Positions 9,602-20,501 of a stretch of 64,000 nucleotides of DNA are shown here, piece after piece. Made by a program: the position numbers and the translations under genes. The stretch is from Bidens hawaiensis. Taxonomy: Eukaryota; Streptophyta; Magnoliopsida; Asterales; Asteraceae. The stretch is from the NCBI GenBank assembly GCA_021521415.1, contig JAIQDT010003793.1:208367-272366 (forward strand), read 5' to 3'. The notes below the pieces were generated by a model. It was not told the origin of the DNA and made no database searches. It saw nothing but the letters and a program-made list of their open reading frames with translations. The first letter of the stretch is position 1. Every line of letters starts with the position of its first letter.

Positions 9602-12600
9602 TTAAATCCACTCACTAGAATACCGAAGTCCTAATGCACAAACATGACCCTCATGCTTTGGCCTATCGAGGAGCTTCGTGAGTGGGTCCGCAATATTTTG
9701 ATCGGTATGAACTTTATGAATACATATCTTTCCCTTTTCAACTTCATCCCTTATGTAGTTGAATCTGCGCTCAATGTGCCTCGTTTTCTGATGAGCACGA
9801 GGCTCCTTGATCTGTGCAATAGCACCCTCATTGTCACAGAATATCTCTAGGGGCTCCTGAATGGTAGAGATAATCCCTAGATCCATGATGAACTTTTTCA
9901 TCCATGCAGCCTCTTGGGCTGCCATTGAAGCGGCGATGTACTCAGATTCTGTAGTGGATAACGCGACAACATCCTGCTTCGAACTCTTCCAAGAGACAGC
10001 GCCTCCATTCAAAATGAAGACATATCCCGACTGTGACCGAGAATCATCTCGATCATTTTGGAAACTCGCATCCACGTAACCCTTTACGACGAGTTCCTCC
10101 TCACCAGACCCATATATTAAAAACATATCCTTAGTCCTTCTAAGGTATTTTAATATATTCTTGACAGCCATCCAATGACTGTCACCTGGGTTGTGCTGGT
10201 ATCTACTCGTTATGCTTAAAGCATACGAGACGTCCGGTCTAGTGCACATCATTGCATACATAATAGATCCTATTGCCGAAGCATAAGGAACATGCTTCAT
10301 CCTATCCTGCTCTTCCTTAGAGCTAGGACTTTGGGATGAGCTTAACACGGTTCCTCTAGGAATAGGTACCAAACCTTTCTTAGAGTTATCCATCCTGAAC
10401 CTTTTCAGGATTTTATCAATGTATGCACTTTGATTGAGTCCGATCAATTTCCTTTGTCTATCCCTATAGACCTTTATTCCCAAGATATATGTCGCTTCTC
10501 CAAGATCCTTAATTGAGAAACGACTACTTAACCACGCTTTAACGCTTTCCATACTTGGTATATCATTTCCAAATAAAAGTATATCATCGACATACAAAAT
10601 AAGGAACATGACTATACTCCCACTAGCCCATTTATACACACACGCCTCATCACCGTTTTGGACGAAACCAAACGCTTTGATTTCTTCATTAAAACGATGA
10701 TTCCACATCCGTGATGCTTGTTTCAACCCGTAGATTGATTTCCTTAACTTACATACTTTGTCAGGATTAGATGGATCGACAAAACCTTCAGGCAGAACCA
10801 TATGGACATCTTCCTCAAGATATCCATTAAGAAAAGCGGTCTTGACATCCATCTGTCATATCTCATAATCAAAATGAGCTGCAATGGCAAATAATATCCT
10901 GATCGACTTAAGCATCGCGACCGGCGAGAAGGTTTCATCATAATCAATCCCTTGAGTTTGTGTGAAACCTTTTGCTACAAGTCGTGCTTTGTAAGTATCT
11001 AGATTTCCATGCGTATCGGTCTTCTTCTTGAAGACCACTTACATCCAACCAGTTTGGAGTTAAGTGGACGATCAACCAATTCCCAAACTTGGTTATCGTG
11101 CATGGATTGCATCTCGGCGCTCATGGCTCAAGCCATTTTTCACAATCAGGTTGTGACATAGCATCTTTGTAGGAGATCGGTTCATCCGAATCGACCAAGT
11201 AGCAACCATCCACGAGAAATCCATATCTCTCGGGAGGTTGACTAACCCTACTAGATCTGCGAGCAACGTGTGTATGATCAACCATTTGATCACCTTCAAC
11301 ATCCTCGTGTTGAAAGCTAGTATCGACCAACTGTGTATCATCCAGTGATTCTTGAACCTCTTCAAGTTCCACTCTCTTTTCACTAGGTCCTTCCATAAGG
11401 AACTTAGTTTCTAAGAAGTATCCTTTGCGTGAAACAAACACTCTTTGTTCACTAGGATCATAGAATATATATCCTATATCATCCTTTGGGTATCCTATAA
11501 AGATACACTTGATGGATCGAGCCTCAAGCTTATTTGGGGTGTCACGTTTAACATAAACTTTGCATCCCCATACCCTTAAATATGAAAGGGATGGAACCTT
11601 TCCATGCCACACTTCATAGGGTGTTCGATCCACCTTTTTGGTCGGGGCCATATTCAAAATACGAGCTGCTGTAAGTAGTGCATATCCCCAAAATGATGGT
11701 GGTAGTGAGCTTCGTGCCATCATTGATCGAACCATGTCCAACAGTGTTCGATTCCTCCTCTCGGATACTCCGTTATGTTGAGGAGTACCAGGAGGAGTGA
11801 GCTGTGAAACAATTCCACAATCTCTAGACTTTGAAAAACATCACTTAGGTATTCGCCTCCTCTATCGGAGCGGAGTACCTTGATTGTTCGGTCGAGCTGA
11901 TTTTGTACTTCATTTTGAAATTCCTTGAACATTTCAAAGGCTTCATGTTTGTGTTTCATTAGATACACATACCCATATCGACTAAAATCGTCGGTAAAGG
12001 TAATGAAGTACCTTTCACTATTCCTACTAGTGGGCTTGAGAGGTCCGCATACATCCGTATGTATGATACCTAACAAGTCCTTAGCCCTTTCATTTGTACC
12101 TTTGAAAGGCTCTTTGGTCATCTTGCCTTGAATACAAGATTCACACTCATCAAATGAACCTAACTCATTTGTTTTCAAAAGACCATTCTTTTGGAGAGTA
12201 TTTACACGATTCTTGTTTATGTGTCCAAGGCGACAATGCCAAATGTAGGAATCACTCAAATCCTTTTTGAGTCTTTTGGTGGAAGTTTGATATAATGAGC
12301 TATTTGAGGTATTATCATGAACCAATTCATAAATACCGTTGTTTGGTACAGCTTTAAAATAAAAGATACCATTAGATGATACATGCATTTCTGATTTTAC
12401 AAATTTAAAGTCAAAATTACATTGTCTAAGAAGGTGCACGGAAATAATGTTCCTAGTCAAACTAGGAGCATACAAAACATTCCTCAAAACAACTTCCAAA
12501 CCACTTGGAAGCGATAAAGTGAAGTCTCCTCTAGCGACCACGTGCACCCTTGCACCGTTGCCCATGAAAAGACTCACTTCGCCCTTCTTTAAGTCTTCAT

Positions 12601-13636
12601 TCCTTTTGAACCCCTGCAACCAATTGCAAATGTGAGTTCCACATCCGGTATCCAATACCCATGTGTTAGAAGAAATAAGATTTAGCTCAATATTAATCAT
12701 AAAGACATTACCCGAGGCATGCCCCGCATTCCTCTTGTCTCTTAGCTCCTTTAGGTAGACCGGGCAATTGCGTTTCCAATGTCCGGTCTCCCCACAACCA
12801 AAACAAGGATCATCCTTATGACCCCTCGGTTCCACAACCTTTTGTTTCTTTGCCATAACCGGTGCCTTGCCCTTACCCTTAAGATGCACAGGAGGACCCT
12901 TTCTTTTTGCTACCTTAGCCTTAGGATTGGGCTGAGATCGATTCTTGGATCCACCTTCATTGATCGCAAACACGGGTAAAACCCTTTTACCCATGCTCGC
13001 CTCGGCTGTTTTAAGCATTGAGTGAAGTTCTCCAATGTTTTTGTCCCACCCGTTCATGTTATAATTTAACACGAAAGTGTCGAACCTTTTCGACAAAGAG
13101 TTAAGGATCAAATCCGTTGCTAACTCTTTTGAGATGGGACAATTGAGCTTGGCGAGGCGATCAATGTAACTTTTCATCTTAAGTACATAAGTTGAAACTG
13201 GTTGATTATCATCCATTCTACATGCATGCAAGGCTCGAACCGTTTCGAACCTTTCAACCCTCGATTGCTTAAGGAACATTTCCTTAAGTTGAGTAATCAT
13301 GTCGTACGCATTATGGTTTTCGAAATCCTTTTGGATTTCGGGAACCATAGTCGCCAACATGAGGCATGACACTTGAATGGAATCTTCCGTGTGTTGGACC
13401 CAATTCATGTATTCGACCTCACTTCCCTCTTCCGGTTCGTTGGGGATAGGTGTTTCCAAAACATGATATAACTTTTCTTGTTTTAGAACAATCCTTAAAT
13501 TTCGGAACCAATCCGAAAAGTTATTGTGGTTAAGACGGTCTTTAGCGAGAATAGATCGGAGAGATACATTTTGGACGTTAGGGATTATGTTGTCGTCGAC
13601 GTGTGCGGCCATCTGCAGAATTTTAATTAAGTTCAT
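9602..13636 (-). pseudogene. gag-pol: Copia Gag-Pol polyprotein, three frameshifts and one stop
   Basis: The minus-strand start is at 13636, or the ATG nine codons in (MAAHVDD). Domains in order: Gag; CCHC zinc knuckle (CFGCGETGHWKRNCP); aspartic protease (WVLDTGCGTHI); GAG-pre-integrase (WHCRLGHINKNRV); integrase core (HTDVCGPL, DDFSRYGYVYL, LRSDRGGEYLS); reverse transcriptase (MDVKTAFLNGYLEE, YVDDILLFGND); RNase H (GYVDASF, TTESEYIA, CDNEGAI, RHIERRF). Breaks: one A missing from an AA pair near 11824, one G missing near 11123, one G missing near 11038, and a TGG-to-TGA stop at 10853-10855, just before MDVKTAF. All active-site motifs are otherwise intact. A single polyprotein of about 1340 residues is usual, so this copy cannot make Pol itself. 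Confidence 0.93.
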
Positions 13637-13732
13637 TTTAGTGTTTTACTTATTTTAATTATTAATACCCTTTTATATATACCAAATATAATTAATAATT
13701 AAAATCTAGAATCCAACGATAAACCCGACTCC

Positions 13733-14044
13733 GGTTAGGTGACCTTTTTCCCATTGTCGGTTTATCAAGGTAGTTATTCATAACAATTGCAAACCCTTTT
13801 GCAACTTCTAGAGTTTATGGGACCGGTTCGAAATCATATTTCGTGTCGGCATGTTTATCCCATCAACACCTATTATACCCCATGCTTGGGTGACCCTCTT
13901 CACATGGTTCTAATTTAAGTCGTCCTACTTGTATCAACTTGTAATATCAACATACAAATGGTTAGGTGACCTTTTTCCCATTTATATGCCAATATTACCT
14001 CAACATATTAATTTACTCTACGCGGTTAGGTGACCTTTTTCCCA
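13733..14044 (-). repeat. Three copies of a 21 bp motif in the copia leader
   Basis: On the + strand GGTTAGGTGACC followed by TTTTTCCCA is found at 13733-13753, 13960-13980 and 14024-14044, identical in each copy, although surrounding sequence differs. Identity of short spaced copies amid diverged flanks suggests a constrained site, for instance for RNA packaging or a protein; this role is inference. Confidence 0.8.
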
Positions 14045-15059
14045 CTAAGAGCTTACTAATATGTTAAGCGTTATACAAAAGGATGGTGTTTAACTTGTTA
14101 TCCTTAATTTTAAAAGGGATTTTTAGTTTTAATAATTCTAGTTGTAAAACTTTAAATCATGTTCTAACATGCATTTAGTAACATGATTATTTTGAAACCA
14201 TTTTCAAAATTCTAATTTATAATAAAACCATTTTATTATGGGCGTGAGACGGCTAGTTAATAAATCCATTTTATTAAACTACGTGTCACGTGATTACCGA
14301 TAATTGTTAGAACCCGTTTTATGCTTTGTTAATTAATTCTATGTGACGAAGTTGATATCCTAATATCTAACAACCACATAATCAAACAATCAATTAACAA
14401 GCATACACAATTATACTAGACACGAGCCACTAAGTTAGACCACACTTGTTAGCCGAAACAAGTGTGTGTCTTAGGTCCGATCCTAAGGGACACACGACAC
14501 ATGGATGTTGTAGCTCCCACTTGATCCCGCATCCAAATGCGTCAAACATCTTCTTCAACCCCGTTGTAATCCATTGGGCTTGAACTTGGGCCTTAGCTTC
14601 CATAAGCTTCCATTTGGGCTCAATTGGTGGGCTTAGGTCCTTTTGGGCTTGAATCCCCTTAATGGGCTTGTGAGGCCCATTATCACCATACCCGGCCCAA
14701 TAAGGCCCAAACTTCCAATTTTGCAATCTTCTTTAATTTTACAAAACCAAATGTTCTAATACATTTTTAATTCTATAAAATAAAGATATTACAAATAATC
14801 TATTTATTACATACCCATATGAATAAATAATTACAAAATTACAAAACTGCCCCTAATTAATTATTACAAACCGAAACTTGAATAATTAATTACAATTACA
14901 ATCATCAACCACAAACAAACATCCATTTTGGTCTACGGCTCGGTCTAGTTTTAATAAATAACAAACATAACCCGTTATGTTTTAGGATCCCGTTCCAAAA
15001 CCCCTTGACCTTATCGGGCCTAGCCCAACCCATTTGGGCTTGACCCAATAACTTGTTCT

Positions 15060-15160
15060 TGGGCTTCGGCCCATAAGAAAGTCTCATGGGCTTCGGCCCA
15101 TTTAACTTTCTTCCCCTTTTTCGGTTAACCCATTAACCAAAAGAAGTGGGCTTCGGCCCA
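15060..15160 (-). repeat. Three perfect TGGGCTTCGGCCCA hairpins near the copia PBS
   Basis: Identical 14 bp palindromic units lie at 15060-15073, 15087-15100 and 15147-15160. Each folds as a five-pair stem with a four-base loop. Each also contains GGCCCA/TGGGCY, the plant 'site II' (TCP-type) promoter hexamer, of which many more lie at 14570-15010. Confidence 0.75.
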
Positions 15161-15323
15161 ATAGCTCGGTTTTATTTATTTATTTATTTTTTTTTTTTTG
15201 AACAAAGCCAAAAATATAACAAGATTAAATACAAAAAAAAATCATGCATGTTAATTTTTTGTATAAAATCTTTCAAGGGGAAAATATAAAACCGAAAACC
15301 CGAAGCTTAGTTTCCCGTATCCC

Positions 15324-15337
15324 GGCTCTTAATGCCA
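15324..15337 (-). other. Copia primer binding site
   Basis: Minus-strand TGGCATTAAGAGCC begins two bases from the LTR edge. It is a variant of the TGGTATCAGAGC-type site of plant copia elements, which pairs with the 3' end of initiator tRNA-Met. Confidence 0.7.
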
Positions 15338-15339
15338 TT

Positions 15340-16287
15340 TGTTGGGTTTCTATGGATATTTTAGACTTATTTAATCATTTAACTAGTCATTAAAAGGCGG
15401 AAGCGTGATTATCTATAAACTTTATGTACATATATCCATATATATATTACAAGTTCATATGTGTGTTAATCTATGAATAACCCTTTATTCTTGTTTCAAG
15501 ATTACCATTAATCTTAAGATTAGAAACCCGAGACTAAGGATCAAATAATACGGAAAAACTAAACTATCAAAGCTTGTAAAACTTACATTCTTAACTCCTT
15601 AAGAGATGTAGTTGATGGTTGAAGAAGATGATGATGTTGATGCTAGACTTTCAAAGGGAAAATCCTCAAACGGAAGATACCCCGAGCCTCCAACACACAC
15701 CGAGCTATGTTAGGAAGCTTGAACACGAGAAACCAAGACTCGAACCTCTTTTGTTTCTTGACTTCGGCCGAACCAAAAACAAGAAGGAAAGAGAGTGGTA
15801 TATATTTGAAAGTGTGTTGAACCATTCTTATATATATGAGATCATATCTCAATCAAATCTATGGTTAGGTTCATTTTTGGTCAAGTAAACTTTACTCAAT
15901 CTCCAACAAAACTTTACCAACTTTGACCAAGTGTATGGAGTGTGTGTGTGACTCATGTTTAAATGATATATTTTATACTTTATAAAATATATAAACACCC
16001 CATCTTTTATAAACCATTTTATAAAAGAACACATGTCTAAATAATCATTCCAATAATAATTATTTGAATAAATAAATTAACCAATTAATTTATTTAACAC
16101 TTTCAAGTAATTATTCAGAAACCCGATTTCTGAATGTGTCGTGTTCTGTATTTGTTTTATAGATTATATCTCAACAAATACATAATTGGTGTGTGTCTAA
16201 CTCGTTATTGGGTATGACCCGACTTGGATCAAACACGGCTAGCCACATTAACCTAATTATGTGTCTCGGGCATATGGTATTCCAACA
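15340..16287 (-). mobile_element. Right LTR (5' LTR) of the copia element
   Basis: It is 948 bp, the near-identical partner of 7874-8821. In the sense of the element it is the 5' LTR, and its last bases TCCAACA abut the GAACA duplication. Confidence 0.95.
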
Positions 16288-16292
16288 GAACA
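16288..16292 (+). repeat. Target site duplication of the copia insertion, right
   Basis: GAACA after the right LTR matches 7869-7873 exactly. Gypsy sequence resumes at 16293 and continues the frame of sequence interrupted at 7873. Confidence 0.92.
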
Positions 16293-16296
16293 TTGG

Positions 16297-16308
16297 ACTG
16301 GGGGGACT
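16297..16308 (+). other. Polypurine tract of the gypsy element
   Basis: ACTGGGGGGACT directly precedes the LTR start TGAAGAGG. A G-run followed by ACT before the LTR is common in Tat-like elements. Confidence 0.7.
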
Positions 16309-16328
16309 TGAAGAGGTAGGTCCCAGCA

Positions 16329-16442
16329 GACTCACCTCAAAGAGGGACGTCTGCGCAATTAAACCCGCAAGACTCACCTTCAACAGGGACGTCTGCGCAA
16401 AGGCTAAACTCGCAACTCACCTTGAAGAGAGACGTCTGCGCA
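16329..16442 (+). promoter_or_regulatory. Three spaced GACGTC-bearing repeats at the start of the LTR
   Basis: A 29 bp unit (ACTCACCT...GGGACGTCTGCGCA) occurs at 16329-16357, 16371-16399 and 16414-16442, at 42-43 bp spacing. Each carries the palindrome GACGTC, a bZIP-type ACGT core; a further TGACGTC lies at about 16484. Multimerised ACGT elements in U3 suggest an enhancer, possibly stress-responsive; the role is inference. Confidence 0.7.
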
Positions 16443-17051
16443 GAAACCAACTGGATCCGCATGACCCATCATGCTCAGAGACGTGACGTCCTTACGCGCA
16501 GTACGCAAGCTGTTCCCGCAGGAAAAGCCTCCCAATGGTCGACGTACTCCGCCTGTTCCCGCAGCAACGGATACTAGCCATCAGGGAAGGCTACCCGCGC
16601 AGCAAGGCTACACGCACAAGGCACTTAACTCTTAAATAATTCAGTAATGTCACCTGAAAAAGGAGTGAGCAAGCCGGGAATACTCCCGCCCAAAGCCGGA
16701 AAAACTCCCACCCAAATGAGCCAGTCCGTACGCTACTGGAGGATCCTTTGTACTGTACCTGACGAAGTATGGACAAATGATCTGACCAAAGCTGCGACAG
16801 CTCACTGACAACAGTACAACGAGCAGCATGCTCTATTACTTAATGTCACTATCAGCCGCTGCCTACTCACCAACCTGTCGTAGCACGTGCATAGCCTGCA
16901 GTTGGTGGAAAAGGAATAGTACACAGCCGGCCTGGTCACTATCAGCCGCTGCCTACCCACCAACCACCAGCATGGCATGTGCGTAGCCCACAGTTGGCAG
17001 AACAGGAATACTATTCAGCCGGCTGTACCTTCTTGGAAACCTACCTTCGGC

Positions 17052-17059
17052 TATAAATA
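17052..17059 (+). promoter_or_regulatory. TATA box of gypsy 3' LTR
   Basis: TATAAATA matches the copy in the left LTR. Transcripts started here would run out of the LTR, antisense to the truncated NHL gene. Confidence 0.65.
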
Positions 17060-17358
17060 CTCCAACACCTTGGAACGGTATTATCATCTTATCATATCTT
17101 ATATCTTCATATATTATCTGATATCTGCTCTAGTCATTCTCTTAATATACACTTATATTCAAGAGCAATCTAGTCTGATTCTCACGCCGGAGGGTGGTCA
17201 CAAGGAGGTACCCCCCCCCCTTCTCAGTGACGAGCTCACGGTGTCTGTTTTGCAGGTCATCAGAAGAACCATCTTTGCCGGACCTAACCCTCGTGGGAAA
17301 CATCTACTTAACCCCCAGATTATCCGTAATCTGCCCGGGGTCACTTAGTGTTTCTTCA

Positions 17359-17812
17359 CTATCTTAAACCTAACCGCCGTCGTCAAATCCACCCGAAACA
17401 CCGGCACTTTACCATCCAAAGCATCCTCCCACGGCACTCCATACATCTCCGTCCAGTTCTTCCGGCGAGCCTTCTTATTATGCCCTTGGTAAAACCCACG
17501 AAGCGTGTAATTCGAAACAGTGATCCTGGTGTTGTTGTTAACGTAGTATCGTAAAGTGATGTTGAGTGGGTTGTAGTGGACGCCTTTGTCTTTGTTGGTG
17601 TTGTCGAGTTTAAGGTCTAGGTAGATTTGTTGGTACGAGGTTGAGTTTAAGGTTTTGTTTAAGGCGGGAATGTAAACGTCTTGGATGGATAGTATTGGTT
17701 TGGAAGTGCGTAGGCTGAGCCACATGAAGAGAGATGTGAGGCCTAGGGTTAAGGTTAAGCTGAAACAGCACCGGAAACAGCCGGTGCCGGAGCTATTGTT
17801 GTAGTCCGACAT
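17359..17812 (-). pseudogene. NDR1/HIN1-like (NHL, LEA_2) protein, cut by the gypsy insertion
   Basis: The minus-strand ATG is at 17812. Residues about 12-35 (FRCCFSLTLTLGLTSLFMWLSL) form one membrane segment after a Cys-rich start, followed by a LEA_2-type domain (SIQDVYIPALN, YLDLKLDNTNKDKGVHY, FYQGHNKKARR, FRVDLTTAVRFKIV). Family members are usually 200-230 residues; here host sequence stops after about 151 residues at the LTR boundary, and the LTR adds KKH and a stop. The missing C-terminal part should lie beyond the left LTR, outside the window. NHL proteins are plasma-membrane proteins linked to pathogen and stress responses. The first two thirds show no other break, so the insertion probably inactivated a working gene. 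Confidence 0.85.
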
Positions 17813-17835
17813 GGTTCCGGTGAGGTAGGATGTGA

Positions 17836-17856
17836 GATAGATAGATAGATAGATAG
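17836..17856 (-). repeat. (GATA)n microsatellite in the 5' UTR of the NHL gene
   Basis: About five GATA units lie 25 bp upstream of the NHL start codon. Confidence 0.9.
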
Positions 17857-20068
17857 GTTTGGATGTTTGTCAGTGTGGACTGTTGACTCACGCGGTGTGG
17901 TGGAAGCCTTCAAGTAGTTTACAAGTAATGGTTATTATTTATAAACTTATAATTATATGAAAATGAAAACTTGTATATAGAATGTTAAAAAAAAAGGTAA
18001 CGTTTTTTTTAAATTGATTAAATTTACTATGTTAAGCAAGGCAAGAATAGAAAATTATGAGTTATCATGTTTAATATAGGTTCTTAAAAGGCTTTAGAAT
18101 ATATAGAGATAAAAAATCTAGAATTTAATTAAAAGACAAGCACTTTTACTCGTGTATTGGCGTGGGCCACGCTAGACATATTACGTGTTTGAAAGTTATT
18201 GCACACAACGATTGGTTGGTAAAGTTTCGATTTGTAGTAGTAAAAGTTTTGTGATCAAAGTTGAAATGATAAACGTTTTGAAAATTTTGTGCCAAAGTTG
18301 AAATGCTAAAAGTCTTGTGTCAAAAGTGTAAATTTATGAAAGTTTGATGACTAAAGTTTAAAGAACAAATAAATAACTTGTCCCAACCCGAACCAATAAA
18401 ACCCTTTTTCAAATCGACCCGTTCCAACCCGTTTGCTAGTGCTCCGTAGTGAAAATTCCCCTTTATAGGTGTGAGTATCATCAACAAATATTTTTATTCA
18501 TTTAATGAATAGTTTTAGAACCTTTTTCATGGCGTCTGCATCACGGGTCAAGTTTTGCTTCCAATTTGAAAACTCTTCATCCGATTCCATGAGAAACGGA
18601 TGGGACTTAAGCACCGGAAGATTTGCACAATTTTGTGGTTGTTGCTTACGGAGCCGGAGTTCAATAGGAGGGGATGGCGGCGGCTGGATGAAGAAAGACA
18701 GGATCTGAGTTTGAAGGTTTGAGTAAAATTATATTATTAAAAACAATCAAAACTGTTAACGGAACTTGAATTGGATTCGTCTGGAATACGTATTCGATTA
18801 AAACAAGATGCAACAATTGGAAACAGAATTCACCGTTAAAAAATATGCTGAAAGATAATTTCAAACATTTAAAAAACTATTTATTTAGTTATAAAGCTTC
18901 AATTTTCAATACACGTTTCCTTCACCTGTTACCTATGCATATTAAAAAAAATAATTTGTTTAGCTTTTTTTTTAAATAAAAAAAATTAAATGAAAAAACA
19001 AACCAATCGTAAAAAAAAAAAAAAAAGCAAAGCCACCATCGGAACTGTACCAAGACACAATTTTAATGATCCCAAATTCACCCGAAACATGAATTCAACT
19101 AAAACATAACGATTGGTGAAACAATTGGGAACAATTAGTTTTATCGATCCGGATCGCGTATCATTGGTGATCAGTACGATTTTGTCCCCAATTTTGATAC
19201 GGGCGATCCGAAACGACGATCGCAGGTCATGATATGTTTCATGTCTGTGGATTAGACTAACAAAAAGGCTTTAGATTTTACCTTTTCCGAAGTACTATAA
19301 ACAATCAACATGTTATAGTTTCCACCAAATTGATTAGCCAAATCCATTTGTATCATGAGATGCGTAACACCAAACCTAACACTTAAATGGACAAAGCAAG
19401 TAAGAGATGTGATATCCGCAATGCATTTAACAAATTAAATAAGGAACCAAAAAAAGTCCGTTACAACTTCTTTTCATTTGTTTACAGATCTATGATAGAA
19501 CATGAATGTTGTAAAGATAAAATTCTTAAAATACTTTAAAAATTTTAGGCGTTAACAGTTTTCTTCATTTTCCAACCGATTTGAACATGTTACATTGATA
19601 CACTCAAAGTCTATGGATATACGTCCATAAGAATTCCAAAATTAAAAATTCCACGATCCCTACTTTTGGAAATAAACAATAATTTTGTAAAGAAAGATTT
19701 TGAAGCACACCAGATCAGATCAAACAAAATTAAAAGTGCTTACAATGCTACCGAATAAGAGATGCCGTTTTTGAGAGCGATATGTGAATGAGATAGAGAA
19801 GCAAGGGTGCGGCTGAAACTAAAGTTGGATTCATTTAAATAGAAAGTTCAGTAACCCTAATTCAAAATTTTTCATAACCACCTAAGGCAGCCGACATTCT
19901 TTAGATAATCAATTAGGTATGGACCCAAAATTTTTAAGCCCAAACTCCCAAAAAAAGCAAAAAAATAAAATTGTTTATATAAATAAAATTCACTATTTGG
20001 ATCCAACTCAACTAATCAAAGCCCGTTGACCGGTCCACATTTATGTTGTGTTCCCAAATCATTTTTAA
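17857..20068. other. Intergenic AT-rich region
   Basis: No convincing full gene. Poly-A/poly-T runs lie at 18943-19027. GC-richer islands at 18500-18700 and 19140-19240 stand out and may be gene remnants; the first is described separately. Confidence 0.5.
18529..18708 (+). pseudogene. Possible gene fragment, Cys/Gly-rich
   Basis: From the ATG at 18529 the frame reads MASASRVKFCF, then NGWDLSTGRFAQFCGCC, then a Gly-rich tail and stop: about 60 residues. The GW...G.FA..C..C pattern weakly recalls the N-terminal motif of VAL/HSI2-type B3 regulators, but the rest does not follow. Composition is coding-like against AT-rich flanks. It could be a captured or decayed exon or chance. Confidence 0.25.
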
Positions 20069-20501
20069 GGGGGTGTTTGGCCTAGCTTTTTTAACCAAGC
20101 TTATAGCTTTTTTAGCTTTTTTTTGTACAAAATAAGCTTAAGTTAGTGTTTGGTTTAGGTTTTTAAGCTTATGCTTATGAGCTTATATAAGCTAATTTGA
20201 ATAAACTTATTTGAAGATGGTTTTTTAGCTTATTTGAATAAGCTTATTTATATAAGTGTGTAGGTTACTTATTTTTGCCCTTAAATTGTGATGAATTAGT
20301 AATTATTGAAGCAACTTATCACTCTAACAAATTAAAGAATGGTGAATTTAACAACTTATTAAGACATATAATTAATTTGTAGACTATAAGCTAATCCAAA
20401 CACTTAAAAATGACTTATTAAATAATAGAAAACAAGCTATAAGCTACTTAAATATAAGCATAAGCAAAAAAATAAAAAAGGCTAGGCCAAACACCCCATA
20501 A
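20066..20501. mobile_element. MITE, Tourist/Harbinger-like, about 430 bp
   Basis: Ends GGGGTGTTTGGCCTAGC and GGCTAGGCCAAACACCCC are inverted copies (20069-20087 and 20480-20498), flanked by TAA at 20066-20068 and 20499-20501. The interior is AT-rich with many AAGCTTAT/ATAAGCTT motifs and no ORF. Confidence 0.8.

Larger units (their letters stand above)
13637..15323 (-). other. Copia 5' leader, about 1.7 kb
   Basis: This unusually long leader lies between PBS and gag start. It holds three copies of a 21 bp motif near gag, many TGGGCC/GGCCCA hexamers at 14570-15160, and three perfect TGGGCTTCGGCCCA palindromes close to the PBS. A T-rich run (A-rich in the RNA) lies at about 15176-15200. No ORF in it is convincing. 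Confidence 0.7.
7874..16287 (-). mobile_element. Ty1/copia LTR retrotransposon nested in the gypsy element
   Basis: Two 948 bp LTRs (7874-8821 and 15340-16287) bound the element, each running TGTTGG...CCAACA, with a perfect GAACA target duplication. The coding strand is minus: gag, protease, integrase, reverse transcriptase and RNase H appear in this order, the copia order. The PBS lies inside the right LTR and the polypurine tract inside the left LTR, confirming orientation. I find three LTR-LTR differences by eye, so the insertion is recent and younger than the gypsy host. The polyprotein nevertheless carries three single-base frameshifts and a stop codon. Confidence 0.96.
1..17358 (+). mobile_element. 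Ty3/gypsy-type LTR retrotransposon, non-autonomous, carrying a nested copia element
   Basis: The same roughly 785 bp sequence occurs at 1-785 and 16571-17358, in direct orientation, flanking a gag-bearing interior; these are the two LTRs, the left one cut by the window start. The LTR runs from TGAAG to CTTCA. Between them lie a PBS-like site, a frameshifted gag, a tandem array, a spliced antisense gene and a polypurine tract, but I see no protease, reverse transcriptase, RNase H or integrase of gypsy type. Without the inserted copia element and its duplicated target, the element would be about 9.2 kb. Gag type, layout and the antisense gene recall the Tat/Ogre/Retand group, which is known for extra ORFs beside pol; the lineage is inference. 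The LTRs differ by about 12 substitutions, nearly all transitions, plus a longer C run. It must depend on a relative for pol. Confidence 0.88.
16309..17358 (+). mobile_element. 3' LTR of the gypsy element (complete, 1050 bp)
   Basis: It starts TGAAG after the polypurine tract and ends CTTCA, a 5 bp inverted repeat. Positions 16571-17358 match 1-785. The end is fixed because the left copy passes into the PBS at 786 while the right copy passes into the NHL gene. The next five bases, CTATC (17359-17363), should be the target duplication; its partner is off-window. Confidence 0.9.

Noticed and set aside
9644..10079. + strand ORFs in copia
   Set aside because: Antisense to RNase H/RT coding sequence and without recognisable content.
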